Shown here piece by piece: positions 34,565 to 44,679 of a DNA stretch of 64,000 nt. The notes under the pieces are model-generated. The model made no database searches, was not told where the DNA came from, and saw only the letters and a program-made list of their open reading frames with translations. The position numbers and the translations under genes were made by a program. Every line of letters begins with the position of its first letter. Position 1 is the stretch's first letter. Where the stretch lies: contig NC_012997.1 in assembly GCF_000023025.1 (NCBI RefSeq), positions 1,596,764 to 1,660,763 on the forward strand. The letters are read 5' to 3'. Source of the stretch: Teredinibacter turnerae T7901 (lineage in GTDB: Bacteria > Pseudomonadota > Gammaproteobacteria > Pseudomonadales > Cellvibrionaceae).

Positions 34565-34834
34565 TTAGTTCATGTTATCCATCGGGATGTACAGTTCATC
34601 TGGCCAGCAGGCGACAGCTGGGCCTAATTCTCCCGCTGCGACGCCTGTTTCAAAACGCACCAGTACAAGAACCTTATCTGGATTTTCCTCAAGGTGGCCG
34701 GTATTGATAATGACGCCACGACGATCTTTTTCGGCTATCAAGGCGTCATCGGGTAATCCGGGTAAGCTACCGTCGTTCACTATATCGTCAGCAGCGTAAA
34801 TGATATCTCCTGGGGCGAGTGTGTCTATCAGCAT
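34565..34834 (-). CDS. single-domain NifZ-like protein
   Basis: An 89-residue protein that matches the first half of NifZ at 40930: GDIIYAADDIVNDGSLPG here against TEVRLTRNVRNDGTYPG there, then RRGVIINTGH against RGAVGCIYDVGS. NifZ helps mature the P-cluster. AGGAG lies before the ATG at 34834. It is divergent from the iscA-nifUS operon, near its NifA site, and has no sigma-54 core of its own that I could find. Confidence 0.85.
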   Translation of the reverse strand: MLIDTLAPGDIIYAADDIVNDGSLPGLPDDALIAEKDRRGVIINTGHLEENPDKVLVLVRFETGVAAGELGPAVACWPDELYIPMDNMN

Positions 34835-34851
34835 TTTAGACTCCTATGGCT

Positions 34852-34867
34852 TGTCGCAAAGGCGACA
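34852..34867. promoter_or_regulatory. NifA upstream activator site of iscA-nifUS
   Basis: TGTCGC-aaag-GCGACA, a near-perfect extended TGT-N10-ACA, 94 bases before the -24 element. Confidence 0.85.
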
Positions 34868-34960
34868 AAGGTTGTGACTGGTGTTTTTCGCAACATCCTC
34901 GTTTCAGCGGGCGGTTACGTAACTGTTTGATATTCCGCAATAAAATTCTAAGTTTCTCTG

Positions 34961-34976
34961 TGGCACATGGCTTGCA
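34961..34976 (+). promoter_or_regulatory. sigma-54 promoter of iscA-nifU-nifS
   Basis: TGGCAC-ATGGC-TTGCA, a perfect consensus with GG-N10-GC spacing, 90 bases before the iscA ATG. Confidence 0.92.
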
Positions 34977-35065
34977 CTTATCCCTACGAGAACCCTGAAA
35001 CACTGATTGCAAGGTTTTTGCCAAGGGGTGCCATGCAACAGTTCAGTATGAATGAGGAAACGAAG

Positions 35066-35389
35066 ATGATTTCATTAACCGGAAAAGCAGTTGAAGCGGT
35101 AGATCGATTTATTACAAGCGCAAACAAGCCAGTTGCAGGTTTGCGTATTCAGGTAGAGGGCGGTGGTTGTTCAGGCTTTAAATACACTATGCGTCTCGAG
35201 GAAAACTCTGCTGCTAACGATCAGCTTGTTGATTGCGGTGGCGTAACACTGTTACTCGATGAGGCCAGTGCTTCAATGCTTGACGGCGTCACAGTCGACT
35301 TTGTTGAGAATCTGGAAGGCAGTGGTTTTAAATTCGAAAACCCCAATGCTACAGGAACCTGTGGCTGCGGTAATTCATTTACCTGTTAA
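35066..35389 (+). CDS. iscA: nif-specific A-type Fe-S carrier
   Basis: A 107-residue A-type carrier (IscA-nif) with the three conserved cysteines C35 (GGGCSGF), C99 and C101 (GTCGCGNSF). It carries Fe-S clusters or iron to targets with NifU and NifS. GAGGAAA lies 5 bases before the ATG at 35066; an earlier in-frame start overlaps the promoter. It precedes nifU as in Azotobacter. Confidence 0.95.
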   Translation: MISLTGKAVEAVDRFITSANKPVAGLRIQVEGGGCSGFKYTMRLEENSAANDQLVDCGGVTLLLDEASASMLDGVTVDFVENLEGSGFKFENPNATGTCGCGNSFTC

Positions 35390-35444
35390 TCCTTTTTAAC
35401 AGATGGTGCAATATTAAGCAGTCTGGCGACTGGAGGTGCAGATT

Positions 35445-36398
35445 ATGTGGGACTATTCAGAAAAAGTTAAAGAACATTTTTTCGATCCAAAAAATGCCGG
35501 TGCAGTGGCGGATGCTAATGCGACTGGCGATGTGGGTTCGTTGAGTTGCGGGGATGCATTGCGGTTAACGCTCAAGGTTGATCCGGCTACCGATATTATT
35601 CAAGATGCGGGTTTTCAGACCTTTGGTTGCGGTTCTGCGATTGCGTCATCGTCAGCACTCACTGAGATGATCAAGGGCTTACATGTTGATGAAGCACTAA
35701 AAATCAGCAACCAGGACATTGCAGACTACCTGGATGGACTGCCACCCGAAAAAATGCACTGTTCGGTCATGGGGCGTGAGGCTTTGCAAGCAGCGGTTGC
35801 CGATTATCGCGGCATTGAGCTGGAAGATGATCACGAAGAAGGTGCTTTAGTCTGTAAGTGTTTTGCCATTGATGAGGTAATGGTTCGCGATACCGTTCGC
35901 GCAAACAACCTGTCTTCTGTAGAAGAAGTCACCAACTATACAAAAGCGGGTGGTGGTTGTTCTTCTTGTCATGAAGCTATCGAAAATATTCTTTCAGAGG
36001 AAATGACCGCGCGAGGCGAAACTTTTATACCTGCGCCCGTAGTTTCCAAGAAGAAAGTAGTGAAAATCAAGAAAGAAGAGCCGAAACCTGAGCCCGTTGT
36101 TGCTGAGGAGAAAAAAGCTGTTTCAGCACGCAAGCTGACTTCTGTACAGCGTATTAAAGTTATTGAAAAAGCGCTCGACGAAATTCGCCCGACACTTCAG
36201 CGCGACCATGGCGATGTCGAATTACTTGATGTCGACGGTAAAAATATTTATATCAAGCTTATTGGTGCCTGCTCAGGCTGCCAGCTGGCTACGGCCACCG
36301 TTGGCGGTATCCAACAAAAGCTGATGGAAGCGCTTGGTGAATTCGTTAAGGTCACCCCTGTTACAGAAGAGCAATTGACCACTCTTGTAGGAGCGTAA
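35445..36398 (+). CDS. nifU: Fe-S cluster scaffold NifU
   Basis: A modular 317-residue scaffold. The N-terminal IscU-like domain has C35, C62 and C106; the central [2Fe-2S] domain C137, C139, C172 and C175; the C-terminal Nfu domain C276 and C279. These positions agree with Azotobacter NifU except for small shifts in the last domain. A charged linker (about 200-225) joins the last two. TGGAGG precedes the ATG. nifS begins 1 base after its stop. Confidence 0.98.
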   Translation: MWDYSEKVKEHFFDPKNAGAVADANATGDVGSLSCGDALRLTLKVDPATDIIQDAGFQTFGCGSAIASSSALTEMIKGLHVDEALKISNQDIADYLDGLPPEKMHCSVMGREALQAAVADYRGIELEDDHEEGALVCKCFAIDEVMVRDTVRANNLSSVEEVTNYTKAGGGCSSCHEAIENILSEEMTARGETFIPAPVVSKKKVVKIKKEEPKPEPVVAEEKKAVSARKLTSVQRIKVIEKALDEIRPTLQRDHGDVELLDVDGKNIYIKLIGACSGCQLATATVGGIQQKLMEALGEFVKVTPVTEEQLTTLVGA

Positions 36399-36399
36399 A

Positions 36400-37608
36400 A
36401 TGAACGATATCTACATGGACAACAACGCAACCACAATGGTCGATCCGGTTGTTGTGGAAGAAATGCTACCGTTTTTTACTGAACAGTTTGGTAATCCGTC
36501 ATCGTTGCATAGCTTTGGTAACAAGGTAGGATTCGCAGTAAAAAAAGCGCGTAAAACAGTACAAACGCTGTTAGGCGCTGAGCACGATTCGGAAATTATT
36601 TTCACTTCCTGTGGTACTGAGTCGGATTCGACGGCTATCCTGTCGGCGCTGCGCGCACAGCCGGAACGCAAAGAAATAATTACCACAGAAGTTGAGCACC
36701 CAGCGATACTGAATCTGTGTGAAAATCTTGAAACTCAAGGTTACACCGTTCATTACCTGAAGGTAGATGGTAAGGGACGCCTCGATCTGAACGCTTACCA
36801 AAAGTTGCTGACAGAGAACGTCGCAATTGTCAGTGTCATGTGGGCCAATAACGAGACCGGAACTATTTTCCCAGTCGAAAAAATGGCTGAAATGGCTCAG
36901 GAAGAAGGCATTATGTTCCACACTGACGCCGTGCAGGCGGTGGGTAAACTGCCAGTCAACCTGAAAGACAGTGCAATACACATGCTGTCGCTTTCTGGCC
37001 ATAAACTCCACGCGCCTAAAGGTATTGGTGTGCTTTACCTGAAGCGCGGCACACGTTTTCGTCCTTTATTGCGCGGTGGGCATCAGGAGCGGGGGCGCCG
37101 AGCAGGAACTGAGAACGCTGCAGCAATTGTAGGCTTGGGGAAAGCCGCTCAGCTAGCTATGGAAAACATGGCAAACGAAAATACTTACGTGGCTGGTTTG
37201 CGCGACCGTCTGCAGGAAGGTATTTTGAAGTCGGTTCCCAACTGTTTTGTAACTGGGGATCCCGAAAATCGTCTTCCAAATACCGCAAATATTGCGTTCG
37301 AATATATTGAAGGTGAAGCGATCTTGTTGTTAATGAATAAACATGGTATTGCTGCGTCCAGTGGTTCTGCTTGTACTTCAGGCTCGCTGGAACCATCACA
37401 CGTAATGAAAGCGATGGGCATTCCCTATACTGCAGCCCATGGAACCGTGCGTTTTTCGCTGTCTCGCTACAATACAGAGGCAGAAGTGGATCGCGTTATC
37501 GAAGCGATACCACCCATAGTTGCAAAACTGCGTAAGCTTTCTCCGTATTGGGATGGTGAAGGTCCGGTTGCTGAGCCAGAGCAGGCATTCGCACCCGTAT
37601 ACGCGTAA
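36400..37608 (+). CDS. nifS: cysteine desulfurase NifS
   Basis: NifS takes sulfur from cysteine for the clusters assembled on NifU. The 402-residue enzyme has the PLP lysine K202 in SGHKLHAPKG and the active cysteine C325 in SGSACTSGS, both at the Azotobacter positions. A terminator lies about 100 bases downstream. Confidence 0.98.
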   Translation: MNDIYMDNNATTMVDPVVVEEMLPFFTEQFGNPSSLHSFGNKVGFAVKKARKTVQTLLGAEHDSEIIFTSCGTESDSTAILSALRAQPERKEIITTEVEHPAILNLCENLETQGYTVHYLKVDGKGRLDLNAYQKLLTENVAIVSVMWANNETGTIFPVEKMAEMAQEEGIMFHTDAVQAVGKLPVNLKDSAIHMLSLSGHKLHAPKGIGVLYLKRGTRFRPLLRGGHQERGRRAGTENAAAIVGLGKAAQLAMENMANENTYVAGLRDRLQEGILKSVPNCFVTGDPENRLPNTANIAFEYIEGEAILLLMNKHGIAASSGSACTSGSLEPSHVMKAMGIPYTAAHGTVRFSLSRYNTEAEVDRVIEAIPPIVAKLRKLSPYWDGEGPVAEPEQAFAPVYA

Positions 37609-37705
37609 ACTCTTCCTCCTCGAGCTTTGGCTGAAATACGCTTTAAGCTCTTTACTCTACGCGTGGCGTATTGAAGCCTGCGCCGCGTATTTCTGGAGTA
37701 AAACC

Positions 37706-37730
37706 AAGCCGCTAACTAGCGGCTTTTTTT
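37706..37730 (+). terminator. intrinsic terminator after nifS
   Basis: AGCCGCTA (37707-37714) and TAGCGGCT (37717-37724) form a tight stem followed by seven T. It separates iscA-nifUS from nifV, which has its own promoter signals. Confidence 0.9.
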
Positions 37731-37824
37731 GTGTCCCATCCTGAGCCTCTACTATTTAATCTAGTTGTTTTCGCAGAATCTTTTACGCCAACGTGCGCAG
37801 TATTTCTCGAAGCAGAAAGTAACA

Positions 37825-37840
37825 TGTCGTATTAATGACA
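37825..37840. promoter_or_regulatory. NifA upstream activator site of nifV
   Basis: TGTCGT-atta-ATGACA, a good TGT-N10-ACA, 93 bases before the motif at 37933. Confidence 0.65.
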
Positions 37841-37932
37841 ATTGTCGGCAGTTGTGGGCTTTTGTCCTGCCCGGCTTTGAGCTAAAAACTCTAAGTTGTT
37901 GAAAAATATAAATAAAATATAAGTCAAGCTGC

Positions 37933-37948
37933 GGGTATAAGAATTGCT
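37933..37948 (+). promoter_or_regulatory. weak sigma-54 promoter of nifV
   Basis: GGGTAT-AAGAA-TTGCT: perfect -12, but the -24 keeps only GG. The GG-N10-GC spacing is right and the ATG is 98 bases downstream. The terminator after nifS implies that nifV needs some promoter here. Confidence 0.5.
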
Positions 37949-38045
37949 CCTGTCCATATACAGTTAGCAATATCGATCAATGATTTGTATCAACCAAAAC
38001 CTGAAACATATTGCTGCAAAAACATTTGCTGTTTGGTGATTAAAT

Positions 38046-39194
38046 ATGAAATCAGTTGTGATTGATGACACGACTTTACGTGACGGCGAACAAAGCGCTG
38101 GCGTAGCTTTTACGGCAGAAGAAAAAATTGCGATAGCTCGGTTGCTTGCTGAAACCGGTGTCGGTGAGCTTGAGGTAGGCATTCCCGCAATGGGGGATGA
38201 TGAGTGTGAGGTAATGCGAGCAATTGCTTTGCTTCGTTTACCGGTGCAATTAATTGCCTGGTGTCGGCTACACGATTACGACCTGGCGGCAGCGATGTCC
38301 ACCGGCGTACAGATGGTGGATCTGTCTGTGCCTTCATCTGATCAACAAATTACCAACAAATTAAAGAAAGACCGAAATTGGGTACTTGCCGAAATATGCA
38401 GGCTGGTGCCGAAAGCGTTAAACGCCGGCCTGCAAGTTTGTATTGGCTGTGAGGACGCCTCTCGGGCCGATCCTGACTTTTTGGCGCAGTTGGCAAACGT
38501 GGCCCAGGGCGCTGGCGCGGTGCGAATTAGGTTCGCTGATACTCTCGGTGTCCTTGAACCGTTTGGTGTATTTGAACGAATTTCACGGCTGCGCCGCGAA
38601 ACCGATATTCAGTTGGAAATGCACGCACACGATGACTACGGGCTGGCAACCGCAAATACGCTGGCTGCGGTAGCTGCGGGCGCGACGCATATAAACACCA
38701 CCGTGAATGGCTTAGGTGAGCGTGCAGGCAATGCGCCATTCGAGGAATGTGTATTGGCGTTAAAGCATTTACACAACGTGGATACGGGCATTGATCCGAG
38801 GAAAATTCCCACATTGTCCCACTTGGTTGAGCTTGCATCAGGGCGAGCAGTGAGCTGGCAGAAAAGCGTGGTTGGCGAAGGTGTTTTTACGCACGAATCA
38901 GGTATTCACGTGGATGGTTTGATCAAAGACCGCCGAAATTATGAAGGGCTTAACCCAGAAGAATTGGGGCGCTCTCACCATTTAGTGTTGGGAAAACATT
39001 CCGGTTCTCGCCTGCTTAGAGATTCATATCTTGATCTCGGGATCTCCCTCAGTGAGTACGAGGCAACTAACTTGCTAACACGCGTACGTCGTTTTTCTAC
39101 TGAGAATAAACGTTCTCCGAGTCGCGGTGAGCTGTTCCTTTTCTACGAAGATTTGCACGATCAACCGTTGTTAGAGATTGAAGGAGGCGTGTAG
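38046..39194 (+). CDS. nifV: homocitrate synthase
   Basis: NifV condenses acetyl-CoA and 2-oxoglutarate to homocitrate, the organic part of FeMo-co. The 382-residue protein has [14 protein letters not shown] at the start, the metal-binding [12 protein letters not shown] and [13 protein letters not shown], and GKHSGSR in the C-terminal part. The ribosome site before the ATG is weak. cysE follows 2 bases later. Confidence 0.97.
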   Translation: MKSVVIDDTTLRDGEQSAGVAFTAEEKIAIARLLAETGVGELEVGIPAMGDDECEVMRAIALLRLPVQLIAWCRLHDYDLAAAMSTGVQMVDLSVPSSDQQITNKLKKDRNWVLAEICRLVPKALNAGLQVCIGCEDASRADPDFLAQLANVAQGAGAVRIRFADTLGVLEPFGVFERISRLRRETDIQLEMHAHDDYGLATANTLAAVAAGATHINTTVNGLGERAGNAPFEECVLALKHLHNVDTGIDPRKIPTLSHLVELASGRAVSWQKSVVGEGVFTHESGIHVDGLIKDRRNYEGLNPEELGRSHHLVLGKHSGSRLLRDSYLDLGISLSEYEATNLLTRVRRFSTENKRSPSRGELFLFYEDLHDQPLLEIEGGV

Positions 39195-39196
39195 TC

Positions 39197-40018
39197 ATGG
39201 TTAGTTCAACTGAAAATTCCACTCGCTGCTATACAGAGGATGCCACGCCAACTCGCGAGAGCTCACTCTGGCAACAATGGCGTGCCGACGTGCAATGCGT
39301 ATTTGATCGCGATCCGGCGGCTCGTTCTGTCCTGGAAGTACTCACGACCTATCCTGGCGTACATGCGTTATTGCTGCACCGGGTATGTTCGAAACTTTGG
39401 CGCGCTGGCTGGCGTTATCCAGCGCGGCTGCTCGCATTCTTTGCCCGCTTTTTAAGTAATGTGGATATCCACCCAGGTGCAAAAATAGGTAAACGACTCT
39501 TTATCGACCACGGCGCATGTGTGGTTGTAGGTGAGACAGCGGTTATTGGTAACGACGTCACGCTTTATCACGGAGTTACGCTTGGTGGCACCACGTGGAA
39601 TAAAGGCAAGCGCCACCCAACTTTAGGCGACGGCGTACTTGTTGGTACTGGAGCGAAAATACTTGGTGCTATCACCCTTGGCAACAATGTCAGGGTCGGT
39701 GCGAACTCTGTCGTGGTGCAAGACGTGCCCGATGATGTCACGGTTGTTGGCATTCCTGGCCGGGTTGTGAATGTCGGTAAATCTGGCGGTCAGTTTGCGC
39801 ATGGTATAGACCTCAACCACCATCTCATTCCAGACCCGGTCGGCAAGGCAATTTCTTGCCTGCTTGAACGAATAGACACCCTTGAGGGGCGCTTGAATCA
39901 ACTTTCACGTGAAGCTGTGTGTCATTACAACACGTTAGAAGAGAGTTGTGAGCCAGATAACGAATTTTGCGCAGAAAGTTGCGCAATTGGTATGAAAATC
40001 GCTGCGGCAAAATCATAA
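39197..40018 (+). CDS. cysE: serine O-acetyltransferase (nif copy)
   Basis: CysE makes O-acetylserine for cysteine, here to supply sulfur for NifS. The 273-residue protein has the N-terminal helical domain, the hexapeptide-repeat barrel ([20 protein letters not shown], then [15 protein letters not shown]) and the catalytic HGVTLGGT. The C-terminal tail is longer than usual and contains several cysteines ([17 protein letters not shown]). A cysE gene follows nifV in Azotobacter too. Confidence 0.96.
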   Translation: MVSSTENSTRCYTEDATPTRESSLWQQWRADVQCVFDRDPAARSVLEVLTTYPGVHALLLHRVCSKLWRAGWRYPARLLAFFARFLSNVDIHPGAKIGKRLFIDHGACVVVGETAVIGNDVTLYHGVTLGGTTWNKGKRHPTLGDGVLVGTGAKILGAITLGNNVRVGANSVVVQDVPDDVTVVGIPGRVVNVGKSGGQFAHGIDLNHHLIPDPVGKAISCLLERIDTLEGRLNQLSREAVCHYNTLEESCEPDNEFCAESCAIGMKIAAAKS

Positions 40019-40061
40019 CAGCCAATCCATCGATTTTATTCTTACTTACGGGTACAGAGCC

Positions 40062-40595
40062 ATGGACTTACAAGAATTTAGTGCCGAGATGCTTTACTTT
40101 CAGGAAGAGATAAATCCTGCCATTGAAGAGTTGGTAGCACAGGCCGCCTCGAATTACGGTCCGCAGAGCGAAGAGCTTTTGAAAGAAGCGCTCGCTATCG
40201 ACAGCGGTAATTTATTAGCGCTTATCGGCTTATACCGATTCTATTATTACCAAAACCGTTACGCCGACGGCGTTGAAATAGCCCATCAGGTGATGTCGGT
40301 TGTTGGCGAGCGAATTGAATTTCCAGCTAACTGGCGCGATATCAGTATGTACTCGGTGGTCAACGGTTTGACCCGTTCTTTTTGCTTGGTGCGATTGTAC
40401 TTTTTTGCGCTAAAAGCCGCAGGTTACCTGCATTTACGGATGTCGCACTTCGAAGAAGGCCGCGAAATGCTTGAAAAAGTTGTGGCGATGGATAGCGCTG
40501 ACCGCGTCGGTGCGCGTTTGTTGCTCCAGGTGTTGGATAACAATAAGGCAGATGTATTGTCTTTCCCGGGTAGTTTAAAACAGGAGGCCTGTTAA
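40062..40595 (+). CDS. TPR-like protein, paralogue of 33157-33666
   Basis: A 177-residue helical-repeat protein between cysE and nifW. It shares its C-terminal pattern (RLYFFALKAAGYLHLRMSHF) with the TPR-like gene at 33157. Its stop overlaps the nifW start by one base, so it is translated together with NifW; an interaction is a fair guess. Confidence 0.82.
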   Translation: MDLQEFSAEMLYFQEEINPAIEELVAQAASNYGPQSEELLKEALAIDSGNLLALIGLYRFYYYQNRYADGVEIAHQVMSVVGERIEFPANWRDISMYSVVNGLTRSFCLVRLYFFALKAAGYLHLRMSHFEEGREMLEKVVAMDSADRVGARLLLQVLDNNKADVLSFPGSLKQEAC

Positions 40596-40924
40596 TGACT
40601 CAGTTCGAATTAGATGAAGATATGGACGAACTCAGCTCCGCTGAAGATTTTCTCACTTACTTTGAAATCGAGTTCGATCAGAAGGTCGTGCACGTGAACC
40701 GCCTGCACATTATGCAGCGGTATCACGATTATCTCGATAAAGCCGGAGATGCTGTGGCGGAGGCGGATACGCAAGACGCTTTGAAAAAAGTACACAAAGC
40801 ATTGTTAGAACGCGCGTATCGGGATTTCGTAGACTCGGATGCAGCGACCGAAAAAGTGTTCAAAGTTTTCAAAATGCAAGAACCTCAAACGACCTTTGTT
40901 TCGATTGATCAATTGCAGGGGTAA
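40595..40924 (+). CDS. nifW: nitrogenase-stabilising protein NifW
   Basis: A 109-residue NifW with SAEDFLTYFEIEFDQKVVHV, LHIMQRYHDYL and ERAYRDFVDSDA, the usual landmarks. NifW binds the MoFe protein and protects it from oxygen or aids maturation. It overlaps the TPR gene and is 5 bases from nifZ. Confidence 0.96.
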   Translation: MTQFELDEDMDELSSAEDFLTYFEIEFDQKVVHVNRLHIMQRYHDYLDKAGDAVAEADTQDALKKVHKALLERAYRDFVDSDAATEKVFKVFKMQEPQTTFVSIDQLQG

Positions 40925-40929
40925 AAGAC

Positions 40930-41370
40930 ATGCAGCCAGCTTTCGAATATGGAACTGAAGTTCGACTGACCCGTAACGTGCGTAACGATGGCACATATCC
41001 TGGTACGGCGGTTGGGGAGTTGCTGATTAAGCGAGGCGCTGTTGGCTGCATATACGATGTGGGCTCCTACCTTCAAGATCAGATCATTTACCGCGTGCAC
41101 TTTCTCGATGAAGCGAAGACGGTGGGTTGCAGGGAAGAGGAGCTTATTCTGGCCAGCGACCCATGGGTACCGAACAAATACGACTTTAACCAGAAAGTGG
41201 TTACGCTAGTGCCGATTGTGATTGACGGTGAGACCGTGGTTGAAGAAAACCGTCAGGGCCTGGTTATGAAAGTACTGAGGGATTGCGAGAAAGGCATCGT
41301 GAACTATCACGTGCATTTCGCTAACCGTATGTTCCAAATGCCGGAAGCTGCGTTAGAGGCCGCTGAATAG
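40930..41370 (+). CDS. nifZ: NifZ
   Basis: NifZ aids formation of the second P-cluster in the MoFe protein. The 146-residue product contains the domain twice: EVRLTRNVRNDGTYPG at the N-terminus and QKVVTLVPIVIDGETVVEEN in the second half, each followed by G-x-V-type beta strands. The separate small protein at 34565 has a single copy. nifM follows after 32 bases. Confidence 0.96.
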   Translation: MQPAFEYGTEVRLTRNVRNDGTYPGTAVGELLIKRGAVGCIYDVGSYLQDQIIYRVHFLDEAKTVGCREEELILASDPWVPNKYDFNQKVVTLVPIVIDGETVVEENRQGLVMKVLRDCEKGIVNYHVHFANRMFQMPEAALEAAE

Positions 41371-41402
41371 CAGATAACGCAGTCACACCAAGAGGACACA
41401 CT

Positions 41403-42284
41403 ATGCCTGAACAGCAGGACTTGGCATTCCAACTGTTTAAGGTGGCCCAAGAGAAATACGGAGAGGCCATCGATAAACTGGAAAAGCCACAGTACGACGA
41501 TGCATTGCGCATAGCGCAGCGCAAAATCCGAATAGAGGAAGCAGTACTTTCAAGCAGCGCCGCTGCAAAAGTGTCTGTTCCAAGCAATCAAATTGATGAG
41601 GCCCTGGATCAGATACGGGGCCGATATGAAGAAGAAAGCGATTTCTACACCGACATACAGCGAGTTGGCGTCGACGAAACCTTCTTTTATCAAGCGTTAT
41701 CACGCGAGCTTCACGTCGAAGCAATTCTCGATTTTATTAGCAGTGATTGCGATGGCGTCACTGAAACCGAGATCAGTCTCTACTACTACATGAATGTAGC
41801 CAAATTTCAAATGCCGGAAGTACGTACCGCTCGGCATATTCTTGTGACAATCAACGAAGACAATGTTGAGAATTCACGAGCCAACTCACTTAAAAAAATC
41901 AACCAGATCGTATCGCGCTTGGATAAAAAACCTGATCGTTTTGCCGAGCAGGCGCTAAAACACTCCGAATGTCCAACCTCGCTACAGGGTGGGTTGATGG
42001 GCAAGGTTAAACGCGGTGTTTTATATCCGGAAATTGAGCAGGCATTATTTGCGCTCAAAGTTGGGGAGTTGAGCGAAGTGGTTGAATCGCCACTGGGTTT
42101 CCATATTGTACTGTGCGAGGAAATTCAGCAGGAAGGTACGTTGCCGCTGCAGGACGTCTACCCGCGACTCGAAGAGTTTTTGCTAAATCGTAAACGTAAG
42201 CAGCGCCAGCGACAATGGCTCGAAAGTATCTTGACGAGCAGCAACGATAGTCACTATGAAAATGGGGAGGCCGCCAATGGTTAA
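41403..42284 (+). CDS. nifM: NifM, peptidyl-prolyl isomerase for NifH
   Basis: NifM is needed to fold and activate the Fe protein. The 293-residue protein has a helical N-terminal region and a parvulin-type domain at about 140-245 (VRTARHILVTINED, then CPTSLQGGLMGKVKRG and ESPLGFHIVLCEE). AGAGGACAC lies before the ATG. Its 3' end overlaps the clpX start by 8 bases. Confidence 0.97.
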   Translation: MPEQQDLAFQLFKVAQEKYGEAIDKLEKPQYDDALRIAQRKIRIEEAVLSSSAAAKVSVPSNQIDEALDQIRGRYEEESDFYTDIQRVGVDETFFYQALSRELHVEAILDFISSDCDGVTETEISLYYYMNVAKFQMPEVRTARHILVTINEDNVENSRANSLKKINQIVSRLDKKPDRFAEQALKHSECPTSLQGGLMGKVKRGVLYPEIEQALFALKVGELSEVVESPLGFHIVLCEEIQQEGTLPLQDVYPRLEEFLLNRKRKQRQRQWLESILTSSNDSHYENGEAANG

Positions 42285-43572
42285 GCAAGACGCGATTCAC
42301 TGTTCATTCTGTGGGGTTGAAAAAAGTGCGCAGGTGCCACTAATTTCTGGCAACGAAGGGCGCATTTGTGAGGCCTGTGTAAAGCTTGCGCATCAAGTGG
42401 TCACAAGTTGGGGGCACACTCAAAAAACCAGTGCGCTTACGCCCCAGTTGCGTACTCCTGAGGCTATTAAAAAGCATCTGGATGACTATGTGATTGGTCA
42501 GGAACAGGCAAAAGAAACGCTAGCTATCGCAGTGTACAACCACTACTTGCGGCTGATGAATACTCGCCGTGAAACGCTGGAAGAATCCGACAGCAATATT
42601 GAACTGGACAAATCTAATGTACTGATGGTTGGGCCATCTGGTACTGGTAAAACGTTGATTGTCCGCAGTCTGGCGAAAATTCTTGGGGTACCGTTTGTAT
42701 CCGCCGACGCGACTTCTTTAACCCAAGCAGGTTATGTGGGTGATGACGTGGACTCCATCATCCATCGTTTACTGGATGCTGCAGAGGGGGATGTAAATCA
42801 GGCCCAATGGGGTATTGTTTATATTGACGAAATTGACAAAATCGCGCGCCGCGGTGGCGGTACTACCAGCGTGCGTGATGTGTCTGGTGAAGGCGTCCAG
42901 CAGGCATTGTTGAAACTTGTTGAGGGTACTGAGCAAAAGGTTTCCAAATCTGGTCGACGTCGCGAAAACAGCGAAGAGGTCATTGTCGATACGCGCAACA
43001 TTTTGTTTATCGTCGGCGGTGCGTTTCCAGGTTTGGAAGAACTTATTTGCAATCGCGTTAAACCACGTGATACCAGCATAGGCTTTCATTCCAGAACCGA
43101 AAATGCGAAGCCTGATGTTAACGAGTTACTTGAAAATCTGTTGCCAGATGACCTTCAAGGCTTTGGGTTAATCCCAGAATTTATTGGTCGCTTTCCCATA
43201 ACCACCTTCTTGCAGGAACTGGATGTGGAAGCGCTGTTAAAAATATTGACCGAACCGCGAAATGCGCTGGTTAAGCAATTCCGTCAGCTGTTTGCGTATC
43301 AGGGTAAAACACTTGAGATGACCGACGACGCATTAACGTTTATCGCCGAAGAAGCGGTCAGTCGGAATACCGGCGCTCGTGGATTACGCTCTGTACTAGA
43401 GGCTGCATTGCATAAAACCATGTTCGAAATGCCATCGCTGCAAGGTTTACGAGGATGCGTTTTGGATGTTACAACCGAAGAGCCACGTGCTTTGGTAGTA
43501 CGTAATTTGTTCGACGACCTGGATGCGGATGCTGAAGTACCGCCGGCGCTTGAGAGTTCCGCTTCGCTGTAG
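42277..43572 (+). CDS. clpX: ClpX-type unfoldase, nif copy
   Basis: A 431-residue AAA+ unfoldase. The N-terminal zinc domain has C9, C12, C31 and C34; Walker A is GPSGTGKT at 119-126, Walker B IVYIDEID about 180, the pore loop GYVG is kept, and an IGF loop (SIGFHS) for docking ClpP is present. I chose the ATG at 42277 (GGGGAGG 6 bases upstream). A second clpX follows nifM in Azotobacter, where it limits build-up of nif assembly proteins. No clpP is near. Confidence 0.95.
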   Translation: MVKQDAIHCSFCGVEKSAQVPLISGNEGRICEACVKLAHQVVTSWGHTQKTSALTPQLRTPEAIKKHLDDYVIGQEQAKETLAIAVYNHYLRLMNTRRETLEESDSNIELDKSNVLMVGPSGTGKTLIVRSLAKILGVPFVSADATSLTQAGYVGDDVDSIIHRLLDAAEGDVNQAQWGIVYIDEIDKIARRGGGTTSVRDVSGEGVQQALLKLVEGTEQKVSKSGRRRENSEEVIVDTRNILFIVGGAFPGLEELICNRVKPRDTSIGFHSRTENAKPDVNELLENLLPDDLQGFGLIPEFIGRFPITTFLQELDVEALLKILTEPRNALVKQFRQLFAYQGKTLEMTDDALTFIAEEAVSRNTGARGLRSVLEAALHKTMFEMPSLQGLRGCVLDVTTEEPRALVVRNLFDDLDADAEVPPALESSASL

Positions 43573-43577
43573 TTGTT

Positions 43578-44302
<725 letters not shown>

Positions 44303-44679
44303 TACGATCACGAATTAACCACCTCTTCAGGGCTCTTAGTCCGGTGCGCTCTGCAGTGCCGGCGTTGAGCCTATTACAATCCCTTTCAGCCTATATTTCA
44401 CACGCTCTAATACCCAGGCCGCACACGTCAATGTATTCATTGTTTTGGCGCGAATCAATAATAATTTAACACCCCTCACAAAGTTTCTCGTCGTACTGTT
44501 TGCTAGTTAACAAAATGTGTAATTCGGTCGTCGAACAGCATGTATCAATAAATATTTCGAGTTAATAATATATTTCTTATTTCGATATGGAATAAGAGAT
44601 GTATAGAGGTTTGTGGTAATTGGATGCTTTTCATCCATGGGACCTCGAATGGCACACTCGAACATAGGAGACATGCCCA
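44303..44679. other. intergenic region between nifF and the xylanase gene
   Basis: 377 bases, AT-rich in the second half. No gene and no convincing terminator after nifF. A TGT-N10-ACA occurs at 44497-44512, but no sigma-54 core with -12 context follows it. AGGAGAC precedes the xylanase ATG. Confidence 0.45.

Noticed and set aside
34334-34627. 97-residue plus-strand open frame in the 34032-34564 gap
   Set aside because: No ribosome site or family features, it spans the strong hairpin, and it overlaps the NifZ-like gene on the other strand.
44497-44512. TGT-N10-ACA upstream of the xylanase gene, suggesting NifA control
   Set aside because: Only a core with neither -24 nor -12 context follows, and a single TGT-N10-ACA is expected about once per 4 kb by chance.
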